Assembly: GCA_025786725.1 (NCBI GenBank)
Contig: JAHLTZ010000014.1
Coordinates: forward strand, 372,001-436,000
DNA: 64,000 bases
Reading direction: 5' to 3'
From: Syncephalis fuscata
Lineage: Eukaryota; Zoopagomycota; Zoopagomycetes; Zoopagales; Piptocephalidaceae
Shown: one piece after another, positions 37,375 to 47,726 of the stretch
How positions within the stretch are numbered: the first letter of the stretch is position 1
Layout of the letters: every line of letters begins with the position of its first letter
The notes under the pieces: model-generated
The model's database searches: none
What the model was told of the DNA's origin: nothing
Seen by the model: only the letters and a program-made list of their open reading frames with translations
Program-made: the position numbers and the translations under genes

Positions 37375-37498
37375 TTATACTCGCAGCGTACCACGACGTA
37401 ATAGAGCTGTCTTAGTATCAACCGTGGCTGTATTAATTATAAAGACCATGACAATGGTGCAGACAACGGCAATAAAAAAATCTTATAGTGATATTGAT
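37375..37498 (-). other. Dispersed hydrophobic mini-ORF element, copy B (frame broken)
   Basis: Minus-strand homologue of copies A (6124-6240) and C (41015-41140). It matches A closely (IAVVCTIVMVFIINTATVDT), but a run of seven T has one base too many relative to A, so the frame is broken early. As in A and C, a TAA lies just upstream in frame and no ATG precedes. Confidence 0.5.
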
Positions 37499-37841
37499 TT
37501 GTTAAGTAATCTAAAGATATTATACTGCATCCATCAAACCGTCTTAGTTGAATATAGTTAGATTTAAATAAATAATGACAGTGCATAAGATAGCAAATGG
37601 TAGTAGTTATAAAATATAAACAATTTATAGAACAATAGCTTCAACGCACGACGATTTGTGGCCTAAATAACCACATCGACTTTAATAAAGCACTTTCAAA
37701 GGCAAAGGTAAAATATATATGCTTATTTGATAACACGTAATATAATAAAGAATTTAGAATATCGTTAAAATAGCAGTTTATTCACAAGCACAGCTTAATC
37801 AAAAAGTGCTACTTGTATAAAAACGCCACAGACATCCAATT

Positions 37842-38561
37842 TTATTGACGTGGAAAGCCCGATTGCAATATTTCAATCCAATAACCATCTGGATCAAGTA
37901 CAAATGCAATATTCTTCATATTGCCATCGGTCAGTCGTTTCTGCCATTTAACGCCAAACGTATCGAAGCGGACACACGCTGCTTCAATATTATCAACAGT
38001 TATGGCAATATGGCCAAATCTTGAATAAAATTAGGCAATAATTAATGGCTGAATAAGTGTTTTATTTAATCTGCTCTTACCCGCGTGGATCAGCATTGCC
38101 GTTATGATATCCTTGAAATGTTTCGTCAGATTCAGTGCCCCAGTTGCTAGATACAGCCAATTTCTGTAAGTTCACAGCTGATAGTAGTTTTATTTGTCAT
38201 CAACTTACTGGGTTAGCTCAAGTACGCCAGACTGGCCGAATGCCGCACGGTGAGCAGCCTCCTTGTCAGCTGGTACAGCATCCATGTATGCCAAGAAATA
38301 TAGCGTAAATTTACCTTGTTCATTGTCCATTTGGTAGATTTTCCTATGATGGTATGTCGCTTTTAACAACTTTTGCTACATGTACAGCTGCCTACTTACT
38401 TCATGCCAAGTACTTCAGTGTAGAATTGCAATGATGCTTTGGGGTCTTTGACCCGGAGCATGGTGTGATTCTATTATGAAGTTAACAGCATGTTAGCGCT
38501 ATGTTTTTGTATGTATGGCATTAGTAAATACCAAACAGTAGTTGGCAGTTGATGTCGACAT
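37842..38561 (-). CDS. GLO1: Lactoylglutathione lyase (glyoxalase I)
   Basis: Metal-dependent isomerase that converts the methylglyoxal-glutathione hemithioacetal to S-lactoylglutathione. I chose ATG 38561 because exon 1 (38532-38561, [10 protein letters not shown]) joins exon 2 at 38470 to give [20 protein letters not shown], the family N-terminus. An upstream ATG at 38680 opens another frame but would need a weak GTTTTA donor. The last exon carries [16 protein letters not shown] and [15 protein letters not shown], with the metal-ligand Glu in WIEI; stop TAA 37842-37844 after SGFPRQ. About four exons. Its upstream region (from 38598) is one arm of a large inverted repeat. Confidence 0.9.
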
Positions 38562-38597
38562 ATTGGTTTATCCTTATACAGAGAAAAGAAGAAGGTG

Positions 38598-39359
38598 GAT
38601 GATAGATATACGTCATTATGTAAAACCTGTTTTGTATGATTTCCTCCATTCAGCACAATAAGTCGTTTTACGCAATCCATTGTGATGCTTCGATTAATTG
38701 ATTTGTGTTTAAATCATTATTCACAATGAATAGTAGTATAATATAATAGCATTATTATTTTCATAGAATAGAATTAAATGGAACAGAACATTATATTAAT
38801 AGATGCTATTTTAAACATTTAAATAAAGAATGTAACATACTATTTAATTACGGTTTTGCTCTGCAGATTGAACAAATAAAACATACTATTTGCTTTCTTT
38901 GAAACATTTGAGGCTGACCATTGTTGTTGTTTGTTATGTGTAGAAATATCGACCGAATATTAGCATGTTACAATGAGTTACATTCACTACGATTACAGCT
39001 ATGTTAGTTATTTTAGCAATGATATTGGTAATTGTTTGGTTAAGTGTTCTATTTGATTGTACTAGTGTTGTTGCATTAATATATGCATACTATATATCAT
39101 TTAACATTTATTAACACATATTGGATGTTGAAAATAGTGTGGATTGGCTCATCTCCAATTAAATCAACAGAGTTGACATAGCACTGCTTTAACAAATAAC
39201 AATTTTAGTATTAAAGCTGATTGACAGTTTCTTATTCGAATTGTTGAGCTTTTTTGTTCCCCTAGTTTGAAGCTAAAACTTAAAGTACAATAGCTCCCTA
39301 GCTATAAATAAACTTACAATGGTACCACGATTCAGCATTTATAACACCGTGGATCATTA
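38598..39359. repeat. Left arm of a 762-bp inverted repeat
   Basis: Reverse complement of 43345-44106. Paired coordinates add up to 82704 at both ends, so there is no net insertion or deletion, and only a few substitutions were seen in sampled stretches (for example ACATTC against ACATCC). It ends 37 bp upstream of the GLO1 start codon and so contains the presumptive GLO1 promoter. Sequence stops matching cleanly on both sides. Confidence 0.95.
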
Positions 39360-39984
39360 AGTTACTAATTTTCACAATGTAGTGCTAAGCTGTTAAAAAT
39401 AAACAATTATTTTATATCAACACCAGCACAATATCATTTCATTATATAATAGTGATAGATTTATTACAATCTATGGTATATCTACAAATAAGCACAGTCA
39501 GTTTTATTGCCAATATACATAACTACAATATTCACATTTAACATTACCATGTTCATACCAGCCTATGCTTATAGCTAATACAATATGATTGTACATATCT
39601 TTTGTTAATTTACCTATTTGATTGATAGTTGTCAATTATTGGATGCAAATAAAACATGATTATATATATATATGATAAAACCATAATTTTATCACTATAA
39701 GGTTGCACAGTTGAATAGAAACAACTAGATGCAAAGTTGTTGGTAAAATAATGATTCCATTGATTAAAGACTGGATGAACCGAAGCATTGGCCAATACTT
39801 GATATATAAATAGACTAATCGGCGTAGTTGTCAAATGGTCTTGCTTTTTATCAAATATATACCTAAAGTGTGTTGGAATAGTGGTTCGATTGCACTACCA
39901 ATGCTGATGTCTTGAAGCTATTAATTATTCTGTATTTACAAATAAATATATTATATGTCATATAATTAATGTATAAGCCATCAA
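39360..39984. other. Spacer of the inverted repeat, left part
   Basis: AT-rich sequence without a recognisable gene. It precedes the minisatellite. Confidence 0.6.
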
Positions 39985-40985
39985 TATATAATACTACTTA
40001 CAGCCTATTAATATTAAGTCATTGATGCACACGGTGCGTAATATGTGATTAGTTAGTGATTAATTAATATATGATACAACTTACAATCTATTAATATTAG
40101 GTTGTGGATGGATGCAATACATGGTACATAATTAGTTAATATTCAGCTAATACAATACAACTTACTCTCTATGGCATTAAGCCATTGATACAAACAATAT
40201 ATGTTACATAATTAATGCATAGCTAGTTAACATACAATACCACTTACTGCCTATTATATTAAGTTGTTGATGCATACAGTAAATAGTATGTAATTCGTAC
40301 ATAGTTGATTAATATACAATGTTTCTTACATTCTATTAATTTGCTAACGTATACAGTACATAGTATATAATTAGTGTATATTCGGCTAATATACAATACA
40401 ACAAGGTAGGGTGTCCCGAGCTGAAGGCTTCAGGTTCAAACCTCAGTTTGAATCAATTCTTAAGTGGAAAATCACACCAGTTTTCTCTAGTTAACAAATT
40501 GCAAACCAAAACCCAATAAATAGGTTTGGAAACAAAACCTTGGCCAGAATAGCCGAGGAAAAACCAATTGGAACCAACTTCAAGAGAATAGTGCTGTGTA
40601 GCACCACTTAAAAGAAGATGGCCCCCGCGTGGAATCTACATGGACCAGATTTGCGCAAAAACGTGGCAGTCCACCCGTTAAAAGTTTGGAAAAGCTTAAA
40701 AATAGTGGAAAGCAGCGCAAATGCTTTAATTATGTGCAGCGGTGGCTCACAAGCTCTTCAAAATAAAATAAAATAATATACAATACTACTTACTCCCTAC
40801 TAATATTAAATAATTAGTGTAATCAGTAAATATTATAGCTAATGTATAGCCGATTAATATACAATATCACTTACAGGCTATTAGTATTAAATTATTAATA
40901 AATACAGTACATACTACATAATTAGTGTATGTTTTATCAATATTTAATGCAACCTATCAGCTATTATAATTATTGGCTAAAAATA
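39985..40985 (-). repeat. Degenerate ~80-bp minisatellite array
   Basis: About seven diverged units of roughly 80 bp. Each has ACTTAC followed by a CCTATTAATATTAA-like part, an ACAGTACATAGT-like part, ATAATTAGTG and TTAATATACAATAC. Units begin near 39998, 40080, 40162, 40242, 40324, 40788 and 40869. The array is interrupted by a 370-bp insertion at 40400-40773. On the minus strand the units start with a GTAAGT-like core and lie downstream of mini-ORF copy C, as at 6290-6690. Confidence 0.75.
40387..40786 (+). mobile_element. SINE-like insertion with 13-bp target-site duplications
   Basis: A GC-richer block (about 40400-40773) with a tRNA-type B box GGTTCAAACC at 40433-40442 near its 5' end and an AAATAAAATAAAATAA tail at the 3' end. 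It is flanked by identical 13-mers TAATATACAATAC at 40387-40399 and 40774-40786. Removing it restores a normal minisatellite unit. This is the structure of a short retroposon derived from a Pol III transcript. The A box is not convincing, and the 13-mer is also part of the tandem repeat, so the duplication is supportive, not decisive. Confidence 0.6.
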
Positions 40986-41014
40986 TTGTTAGTAAATATA
41001 ATTATATGGTATAT

Positions 41015-41140
41015 TTATTGATATTGCAACATAACACGACGATCTAAACCTGGATTAACATCCACCATGACTGTACTAGCCACAAGCGCCACGAAAATGA
41101 TGCAAACGACAGCAAGGGAAAGCTTTGTGATGATGTTGAC
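41015..41140 (-). other. Dispersed hydrophobic mini-ORF element, copy C
   Basis: 42 codons ending at TAA 41015-41017. The translation TKLSLAVVCIIFVALVAS then TVMVDVNPGLDRRVM resembles a signal peptide plus short tail. An AACAAG acceptor directly precedes it, and a GTAAGT lies about 90 bp further upstream on this strand, so it could be the second exon of a small gene; I could not find an ATG exon. Homologous to copies A and B, with mostly conservative replacements. Confidence 0.5.
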
Positions 41141-43344
41141 TTGTTAAAACAAACAAATAAAAGGATAGTAGAGTGTGATAATGATATCGCAGTTGGTTGT
41201 GTATATTTTGTGGACTATTTAAACTTACGGCTATGCTTAGAAACTAGTATATTGTAGTATAAAAATATACCATTGGTGTGTAATATAAGCCAATAAAACA
41301 ATACAAATAATGGTCAGAGGTGCGCATGTGCCAATAGATTTATGGTGTGATCACATGCTTCCCAGGCTTGATTTCAACCTGCCCAGCCTTTACTTCAATG
41401 TGCTACGCATTTGCACACATAATGTAACAGCGCTAATAATTCTGTACATGTGTAATAAAAATAGGCATATTAGCTTGTATTTTCTATTATACGATCTAAA
41501 TATTTGGTGAAAATAGGTATATTATTTAGTTTTGTAAAAACAATAATGATGTTTTTGCCGTCACTTTCATTGAATGACTCGGGCCCCAATATCTGCATAC
41601 ATACAAATAGCGTACAATGTTGACGCGAAAACCAGTTTAATATATCAAACTGGTATTTTATACAGATTTTACTGCCATACATAAACCAGCTATAATTTCT
41701 TAAATTATAAAGTGTGTTGATTGGTACATGTATGCATTTTATTCAACATTATGCCCATTGTTATCGGGTAATCATTGCTTTGAATTCACAAATGTATCAC
41801 ATCCAAGCATATCATGCTACATGTTGTGCAACTGCCATCATTCAAATGGCGGCTAATCTAAATTACTTGAAATCGACTATACAATAAGTACTGTTTGTGG
41901 CATGATGCATCACAGCATTTTGAGCAATGGAACATTCCAACAAGTCATTTTTTACCAGCTTCAGCTGTAAACTAAATTGCATTGTCTAGATTCTATGCAA
42001 TACAATATGCAGACACTAGACTAAAAACAATAGAAAGCTTTAATCAATTACCAGTAATTTCGAGTGTATAATGGCTGTGGATCTTACATCAACCGGTAAT
42101 CACCTAAGGTTTAAGTTTTGTCCACATTTCTAAAACCACTTCTGACAAGTTAAGCAAGCTATAATGTAGAAAAACAATTAACAGCTCAAAGGCTTACTGA
42201 TTTAGCTTATAGTAAATCATTATCGTTATACCATGTTAGACTAAGTTTATTAACGATCTAACTATTGATGATGCAGCTAGAACGATAACGCTAAACGAAA
42301 GTAACGCATGAAAGCAAAAGCATTGTACATAGTGCTTAATAAAACTACAAATGCACACATGCTGTTATGCTTTGGATTATATAAAATGAGTACTTGAGGA
42401 GAGAGTGAATGAATGAGGAGAAATCAGACAATAGCGGATGATATTGTCAACAAATGTTTACTCGTGAGCTTGTTGACTATTTAAAATGAGGATTAATATA
42501 GTTATATATCATAAACAATGATTTCATGCTGTTTTAAGTTATTAAACAGGAGAAAAGGAAACATTTATCTATTATATTGAAATGTGTACTCGGAATCATT
42601 TATGTCAGCCGTTTGTTTTATAAAAGCATATACAGCTAAAGTAAATAGTAAAGTAGTATTAGCACTATTTTTAATTATAAAATATATAGTTTATATTATG
42701 TGTAAATGCGCAGTGATTCAATATCAAATATTATGCTAATCAGATATCAGTTTAACTGTTATAATGTCGGTCATTTGCTTAATTCACTTAACAATAAAAA
42801 TGGCAGGATGTTGTTACGGTATTAAATTACAGTATTATGACCACGTAATTATCTACGATGCGATTGATCCATGAAATCCATCATGTAATCAAACAACATG
42901 CTAATAATAATACGTGAATAGTCGCGACAACAATATATTAAATATTAGTACGAATAAGCATAAACAAATAGCTATACAAGGACATAGTAAATATTTGTTA
43001 TTTACTGACATATGAGCAACCATATGAACAAGGCTCAAGTTCTATTAACAATGATGTTTACTATAAAATACTAGCTTTATTGGAACTATAATAAACATAT
43101 TAACATATTTGGCTCTATATTATTTTCTCTACTTTAATTAAAAATGCTATTCGGCTATTAAAAACTTAACTGTGGTAATCAATAATTAAAAGAAAAATCA
43201 TTTATTGTTTATTTTATAATAGCATCAGGTTCATGTTATATTAATATAAGCAATTAATTAGTAGTCACTAGCGCTTAGGTGATAGAAGTAGGTGTATGCA
43301 AGACGGTAGCCATTAAGTTGCTAGTCGTTACAATGTGATTATCA
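41141..43344. other. Spacer of the inverted repeat, right part
   Basis: 2.2 kb of AT-rich sequence. Small open frames (41310-41510, 41470-41682) show no family features. I see no gene, RNA gene or further repeat. Confidence 0.55.
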
Positions 43345-44106
43345 TAATGATCCACGGTGTTATAAATGCTGAATCGTGGTACCATTGTAAGTTTATTTAT
43401 AGCTAGGGAGCTATTGTACTTTAAGTTTTAGCTTCAAACTAGGGGAACAAAAAAGCTCAACAATTCGAATAAGAAACTGTCAATCAGCTTTAATACTAAA
43501 ATTGTTATTTGTTAAAGCAGTGCTATGTCAACTCTGTTGATTTAATTGGAGATGAGCCAATCCACACTATTTTCAACATCCAATATGTGTTAATAAATGT
43601 TAAATGATATATAGTATGCATATATTAATGCAACAACACTAGTACAATCAAATAGAACACTTAACCAAACAATTACCAATATCATTGCTAAAATAACTAA
43701 CATAGCTGTAATCGTAGTGAATGTAACTCATTGTAACATGCTAATATTCGGTCGATATTTCTACACATAACAAACAACAACAATGGTCAGCCTCAAATGT
43801 TTCAAAGAAAGCAAATAGTATGTTTTATTTGTTCAATCTGCAGAGCAAAACCGTAATTAAATAGTATGTTACATCCTTTATTTAAATGTTTAAAATAGCA
43901 TCTATTAATACAATGTTCTGTTCCATTTAATTCTATTCTATGGAAATAATAATGCTATTATATTATACTACTATTCATTGTGAATAATGATTTAAACACA
44001 AATCAATTAATCGAAGCATCACAATGGATTGCGTAAAACGACTTATTGTGCTGAATGGAGGAAATCATACAAAACAGGTTTTACATAATGACGTATATCT
44101 ATCATC
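43345..44106. repeat. Right arm of the 762-bp inverted repeat
   Basis: Near-identical inverted copy of 38598-39359. It contains the GLO1 upstream region facing right, without the GLO1 coding exons, and ends 245 bp before the 3' end of the trypsin-like gene on the opposite strand. Confidence 0.95.
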
Positions 44107-44351
44107 ATGTGGATACATACTAATCGTCACATAATGCTTTAATTATATAACAAATTTTGTTTCGTTTTTATTATTGCTATTATTCATATTAGTTGCTATA
44201 GCCCAATCGTATTGTTTACAATTATAATTTATTTAGTTTTAAACACAATAAATAGTAGCACTTATATAACGCATGTTTAATTTTATACGAAAAATAAAAA
44301 GGTTTTATGCTAAAAGTTAACGGAGGAACATGCAAAACAGATGAAAAACTC

Positions 44352-45446
44352 TTAGAGCGTTGCCAGAATCGTTATTAGGCTAGCTAATACTGTAATGTAT
44401 GTGAATGACCCTACATTATAAGTAGCTTGGTTAGAAGATGTCGCCTGCGACACAGTATTTGAGGTAGTTGCGTTATTCTTGTCGTCGGATTTGTTGGCAA
44501 TAAATGTTTCGGGTAACGCAGCAGTAAACTGATTCTTGGCTAGTCCAGTAACGCTTGTAATCCAAGGTGTTAGAAAATCACCACGTGAATAATAGCCAAC
44601 GGAACCATCCACACCACAAATATTGGCATCAAGACCAAGAGCGTTGGCACCAAAGCTGGTGACGCCTACTTGTAGCCAGGACTGAGCAGCCACAGTGCCA
44701 GTAGTTCCTTCGGCACTTATCACCTCTAGCAATAATGGCCCTCCTGAATCGCCTCGGCAAGTATCACGTCCAACTGCATGGCCAACACACATCAGCTGGT
44801 TGCGATTCTTTTCATAGCTCGGGTGTGCCTTGCGGCAAACATCTTCCTTCACTATGGGAAGATCCACCCGTTGAAGATACGATGATTTTTGGTTGGCTTC
44901 GTTTCGGCCCCAGCCTACAACGGTAAATACTTGGCTATTTTTAAAGTAGTCATTAGCTACTGCCAGCTTTATAGGCTGCACGTCGTCATTAAAAACCAAC
45001 GGCTGAGCAAGCTCAATCAGGCCACCATCAAATAGTGTTCCAGTGTAGCTATATTTAGGATGGACAATAAGCTGTTTTGGAATAATTGGCGTAGCCGTCG
45101 TGTTAAGCGTACTTCCAAGATTTAGTGTTATACTAGAGAGGTTGTAGTAAACATTGGCACTTGCTCGAGACGATGCTGGCGCGTCTATTAGACAATGCGC
45201 TGCAGTCAAGATCCAGCGATCGCTGATAATAGTGCCGCCACATGAGCTGAAGGAGCGCAGATGAATATTAGCAGCAAATGGGAATTGAGTAATTTTGACA
45301 CCTGCACCGCCCACAATTTTAAGAAACGGTTTTGGTGCTACTGCGGTGACAGCAGTAGGAATGCCGACCCAAGATGTTGTTGTTACCACCAATAATAGCA
45401 ACAAAGTCTTTGCAAGCTGTTGTGTCGAGCTAAACATTGCCATCAT
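44352..45446 (-). CDS. Secreted trypsin-like serine protease (S1A), GPI-like tail
   Basis: 364-residue, intronless S1 protease. A signal peptide (residues about 1-36) precedes a propeptide ending at Lys43; activation would give the new N-terminus IVGG (44-47). His84 lies in TAAHC, the acid residue is probably Asp140 (LFDGGLIEL, where most trypsins have NDIAL), and Ser234 is in GDSGGPL. Asp228, six residues before the serine, predicts cleavage after Arg or Lys. A Thr/Asn/Ser-rich C-terminal spacer ends in a hydrophobic stretch (YITVLASLITILATL) with no charged residue after it, like a GPI-anchor signal. Stop TAG is at 44352. A second trypsin-like gene lies 2.3 kb to the right. Confidence 0.92.
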   Translation of the reverse strand: MMAMFSSTQQLAKTLLLLLVVTTTSWVGIPTAVTAVAPKPFLKIVGGAGVKITQFPFAANIHLRSFSSCGGTIISDRWILTAAHCLIDAPASSRASANVYYNLSSITLNLGSTLNTTATPIIPKQLIVHPKYSYTGTLFDGGLIELAQPLVFNDDVQPIKLAVANDYFKNSQVFTVVGWGRNEANQKSSYLQRVDLPIVKEDVCRKAHPSYEKNRNQLMCVGHAVGRDTCRGDSGGPLLLEVISAEGTTGTVAAQSWLQVGVTSFGANALGLDANICGVDGSVGYYSRGDFLTPWITSVTGLAKNQFTAALPETFIANKSDDKNNATTSNTVSQATSSNQATYNVGSFTYITVLASLITILATL

Positions 45447-46704
45447 TAATGAATGTAGATACTATGCCAGCGTGCTTAAAATTAGTCTGTTTTGACTATC
45501 AATGTGAATAAGCAAGCAGGTCTGGTAAAGTCTTAAAGTACAGTACTGTCAGCAATTTCTAAAATCAAAATAAAATTGTACAGAATAAGTTAGTATATAT
45601 TCTTATTTTCTGTAATAAACGTTGCCAACAATCGGCTTTAAATGCCAATATAAAAGTCTAGGCAAGCCTAGCCATTAATAATGCTTGGTGCACCATAAGA
45701 ACAGTGGAGTAAAAACATAGCAACATACCCAATTGGTCGTAAAGCGTTAGTTTGCCAGTGCAGATTTAGTTGTTTTCACCAAAAAATTGACCAGCAATAA
45801 AATGGATGTGTGATAAATTTGGAAAAGAATACGAATGTTGATATAATAGATGGATTTTACCATTTGTGACAAATAAGTAAAAAACAATGATATGCAGTGA
45901 TGGTTCACGACTATAGCATCAGATGACACTCAGGTTACATATTGTTTCAATATCTATTGAATAAGTGCTACACAGAATCCTCGAGTAGAGTCCTTACGTC
46001 GTGTACAGCCTTTACTGTGATGCTACGCGAGTACTTGTGCCAAACTCGCGTTTTAGAAGAAAAAGACGACAAAAGAAAGGGCAAACGGGATGTCATTACA
46101 AAACATGCGTATAACGCTCGTTTATAGCTGGCATACTTCGTTGTCAACTATTCATTATAGCTGAAACAAGAACAGAAATTCTCACAATAACGCTAGTTGG
46201 ATCGGTGTAGTGTTTACACAACCAGCATTGTTCTATTTGTACCAAAAACCTGTAGTATATAAATCATTGTTTGAAGCTAGACAAAGAAAAGTAGCTACAA
46301 TGGCGTGCTGCAGCTGGAAGAACCAACTCAGTTATGTAGCACTGTTAAAGTAGCACATGAATATAGTGTACGACGTCTTTCTCACCCGATGAAACACTGC
46401 ACACTTGCCAAAGCAACCTAAACATACCTTGTGAAATAGCTGATACTACCAAGTAAACGTGAATTAATAATTTAACATTAATTATATATCCTAGTTGGCC
46501 CCCACAAGTAATAAAAGGTATTAATAGTCAACAACGGTTGAGAAATATGTGTAGTAGACTAGTAGAGTTGGTCATAAACGTAAAAATAGCAAGCGCAATA
46601 GAGAGTAGAGCAGAGTAAGGAAGAGCAAGAAAAGGAGTTGTTTACTCTCAATATATTTTTTTTCTATAAAATTATCGGGTAATTTAAAGAACTTCTTAAT
46701 TTGG
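45447..46704. other. Intergenic, trypsin gene 1 upstream region
   Basis: AT-rich sequence; the first few hundred bp should hold the promoter of the protease at 44352-45446. Short open frames at 45747-45929 and 45942-46127 have no recognisable features. Confidence 0.55.
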
Positions 46705-46968
46705 TCACGGAAATTGAATTTCCATAAAGTGTCTGTAAAAGCACATGTCATCGCCTTTTCTCAACGCCAATTCTAAAGTGGTCATTGCATTACACGCCCC
46801 ATGAATGGAAATTAAAGATTTTCTTGCATCAAAACGATAATTACCAGAGACTTTTATGGCCTTCACCATATGCAAATAGGCCACTGTTTTGGCCACAGCA
46901 CCGTTCTTTTTACTTCTCCGAAAGTCCGACAAGCCTGATTGAAACGACGTTTCAATGTTTATCACCAA
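46705..46968 (-). other. Unresolved open frame without ATG
   Basis: An 87-codon open stretch ending TGA at 46705. It has no ATG start in frame and begins next to another open stretch (about 46970-47090) in a different frame. The part KVSGNYRFDARKSLISIHG followed by LELALRKGDD has the hydrophobic pattern of a small alpha/beta domain (HPr- or Alba-like by eye), but no catalytic residue can be placed. It may be a gene relic or chance. Confidence 0.2.
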
Positions 46969-47726
46969 GTATCAATGAGTGTACAAAAGCTACAACTGTG
47001 ATTTTAGTAGAAAGTTTAAAGAATAAAATGTATTTTTTACTATTACAAAAAAGAACAGTAGTGTGCTTAAAAAATAGACGATAGAAAATCATGAATAAGA
47101 TGGCAACGAAATTATTGATATACAAAACAAATTTAGTTCTATGTCCGCTAGATCGACGTTAGACATTCGCGACCATAAATTGGTTTGGCGTCGATCAGTA
47201 AGAGCATCACGGAGAATGTAAAACAAAAACTGTTCAAAAGGAGCAGTTACATAGTAACTAGTAAATTGGATTAGGGAGATATTTGTGTATTATTTGGCTA
47301 ATCACACACATACACACACATATTATTATTATTATTAATCAAATAATTTAATTAGTATAGAAATTACAAATATGTTTTTGTTTGGCTGCAATATACTATT
47401 TTTTATAAGCAATCATCTTAAATTTTCAAATCAACAAAAACAGTTGAATAAAACACATGGATTCGAAATAGGCAATAGTTTGCTTTATAATAAATATTGC
47501 AAATATTGCTGCAGCAAAGATGAATGGACAATTGCGCGGTGGTCACACATTGTAATCAATGATGCGTCAAAAACCATTTAACAAGCATAGAAAGTTGTAT
47601 GCCAATACCTTAAATAAACTCCTATTAAACAACGCAGCAATTAAAAAGTATTTGAGATGCAACCGAGATCAGCCATTATTGCAAAACTAATAATCCAACA
47701 TTGACCATTAGCAAGCCTCTTATTGT
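46969..47726. other. Intergenic, AT-rich
   Basis: About 750 bp before the 3' end of trypsin gene 2. A short ATT microsatellite lies near 47318-47336. No gene is seen. Confidence 0.55.

Noticed and set aside
38627-38680. ATG at 38680 as GLO1 first exon (also present in the right repeat arm)
   Set aside because: It needs a weak GTTTTA donor, while ATG 38561 gives [10 protein letters not shown] joined directly to [10 protein letters not shown] as in other glyoxalases. The arm therefore probably carries promoter and leader, not coding sequence.
40404-40460. Possible functional tRNA gene
   Set aside because: A B-box-like sequence and a short T-arm are visible, but no acceptor stem or anticodon arm can be paired. 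A tRNA-derived SINE head explains it better.
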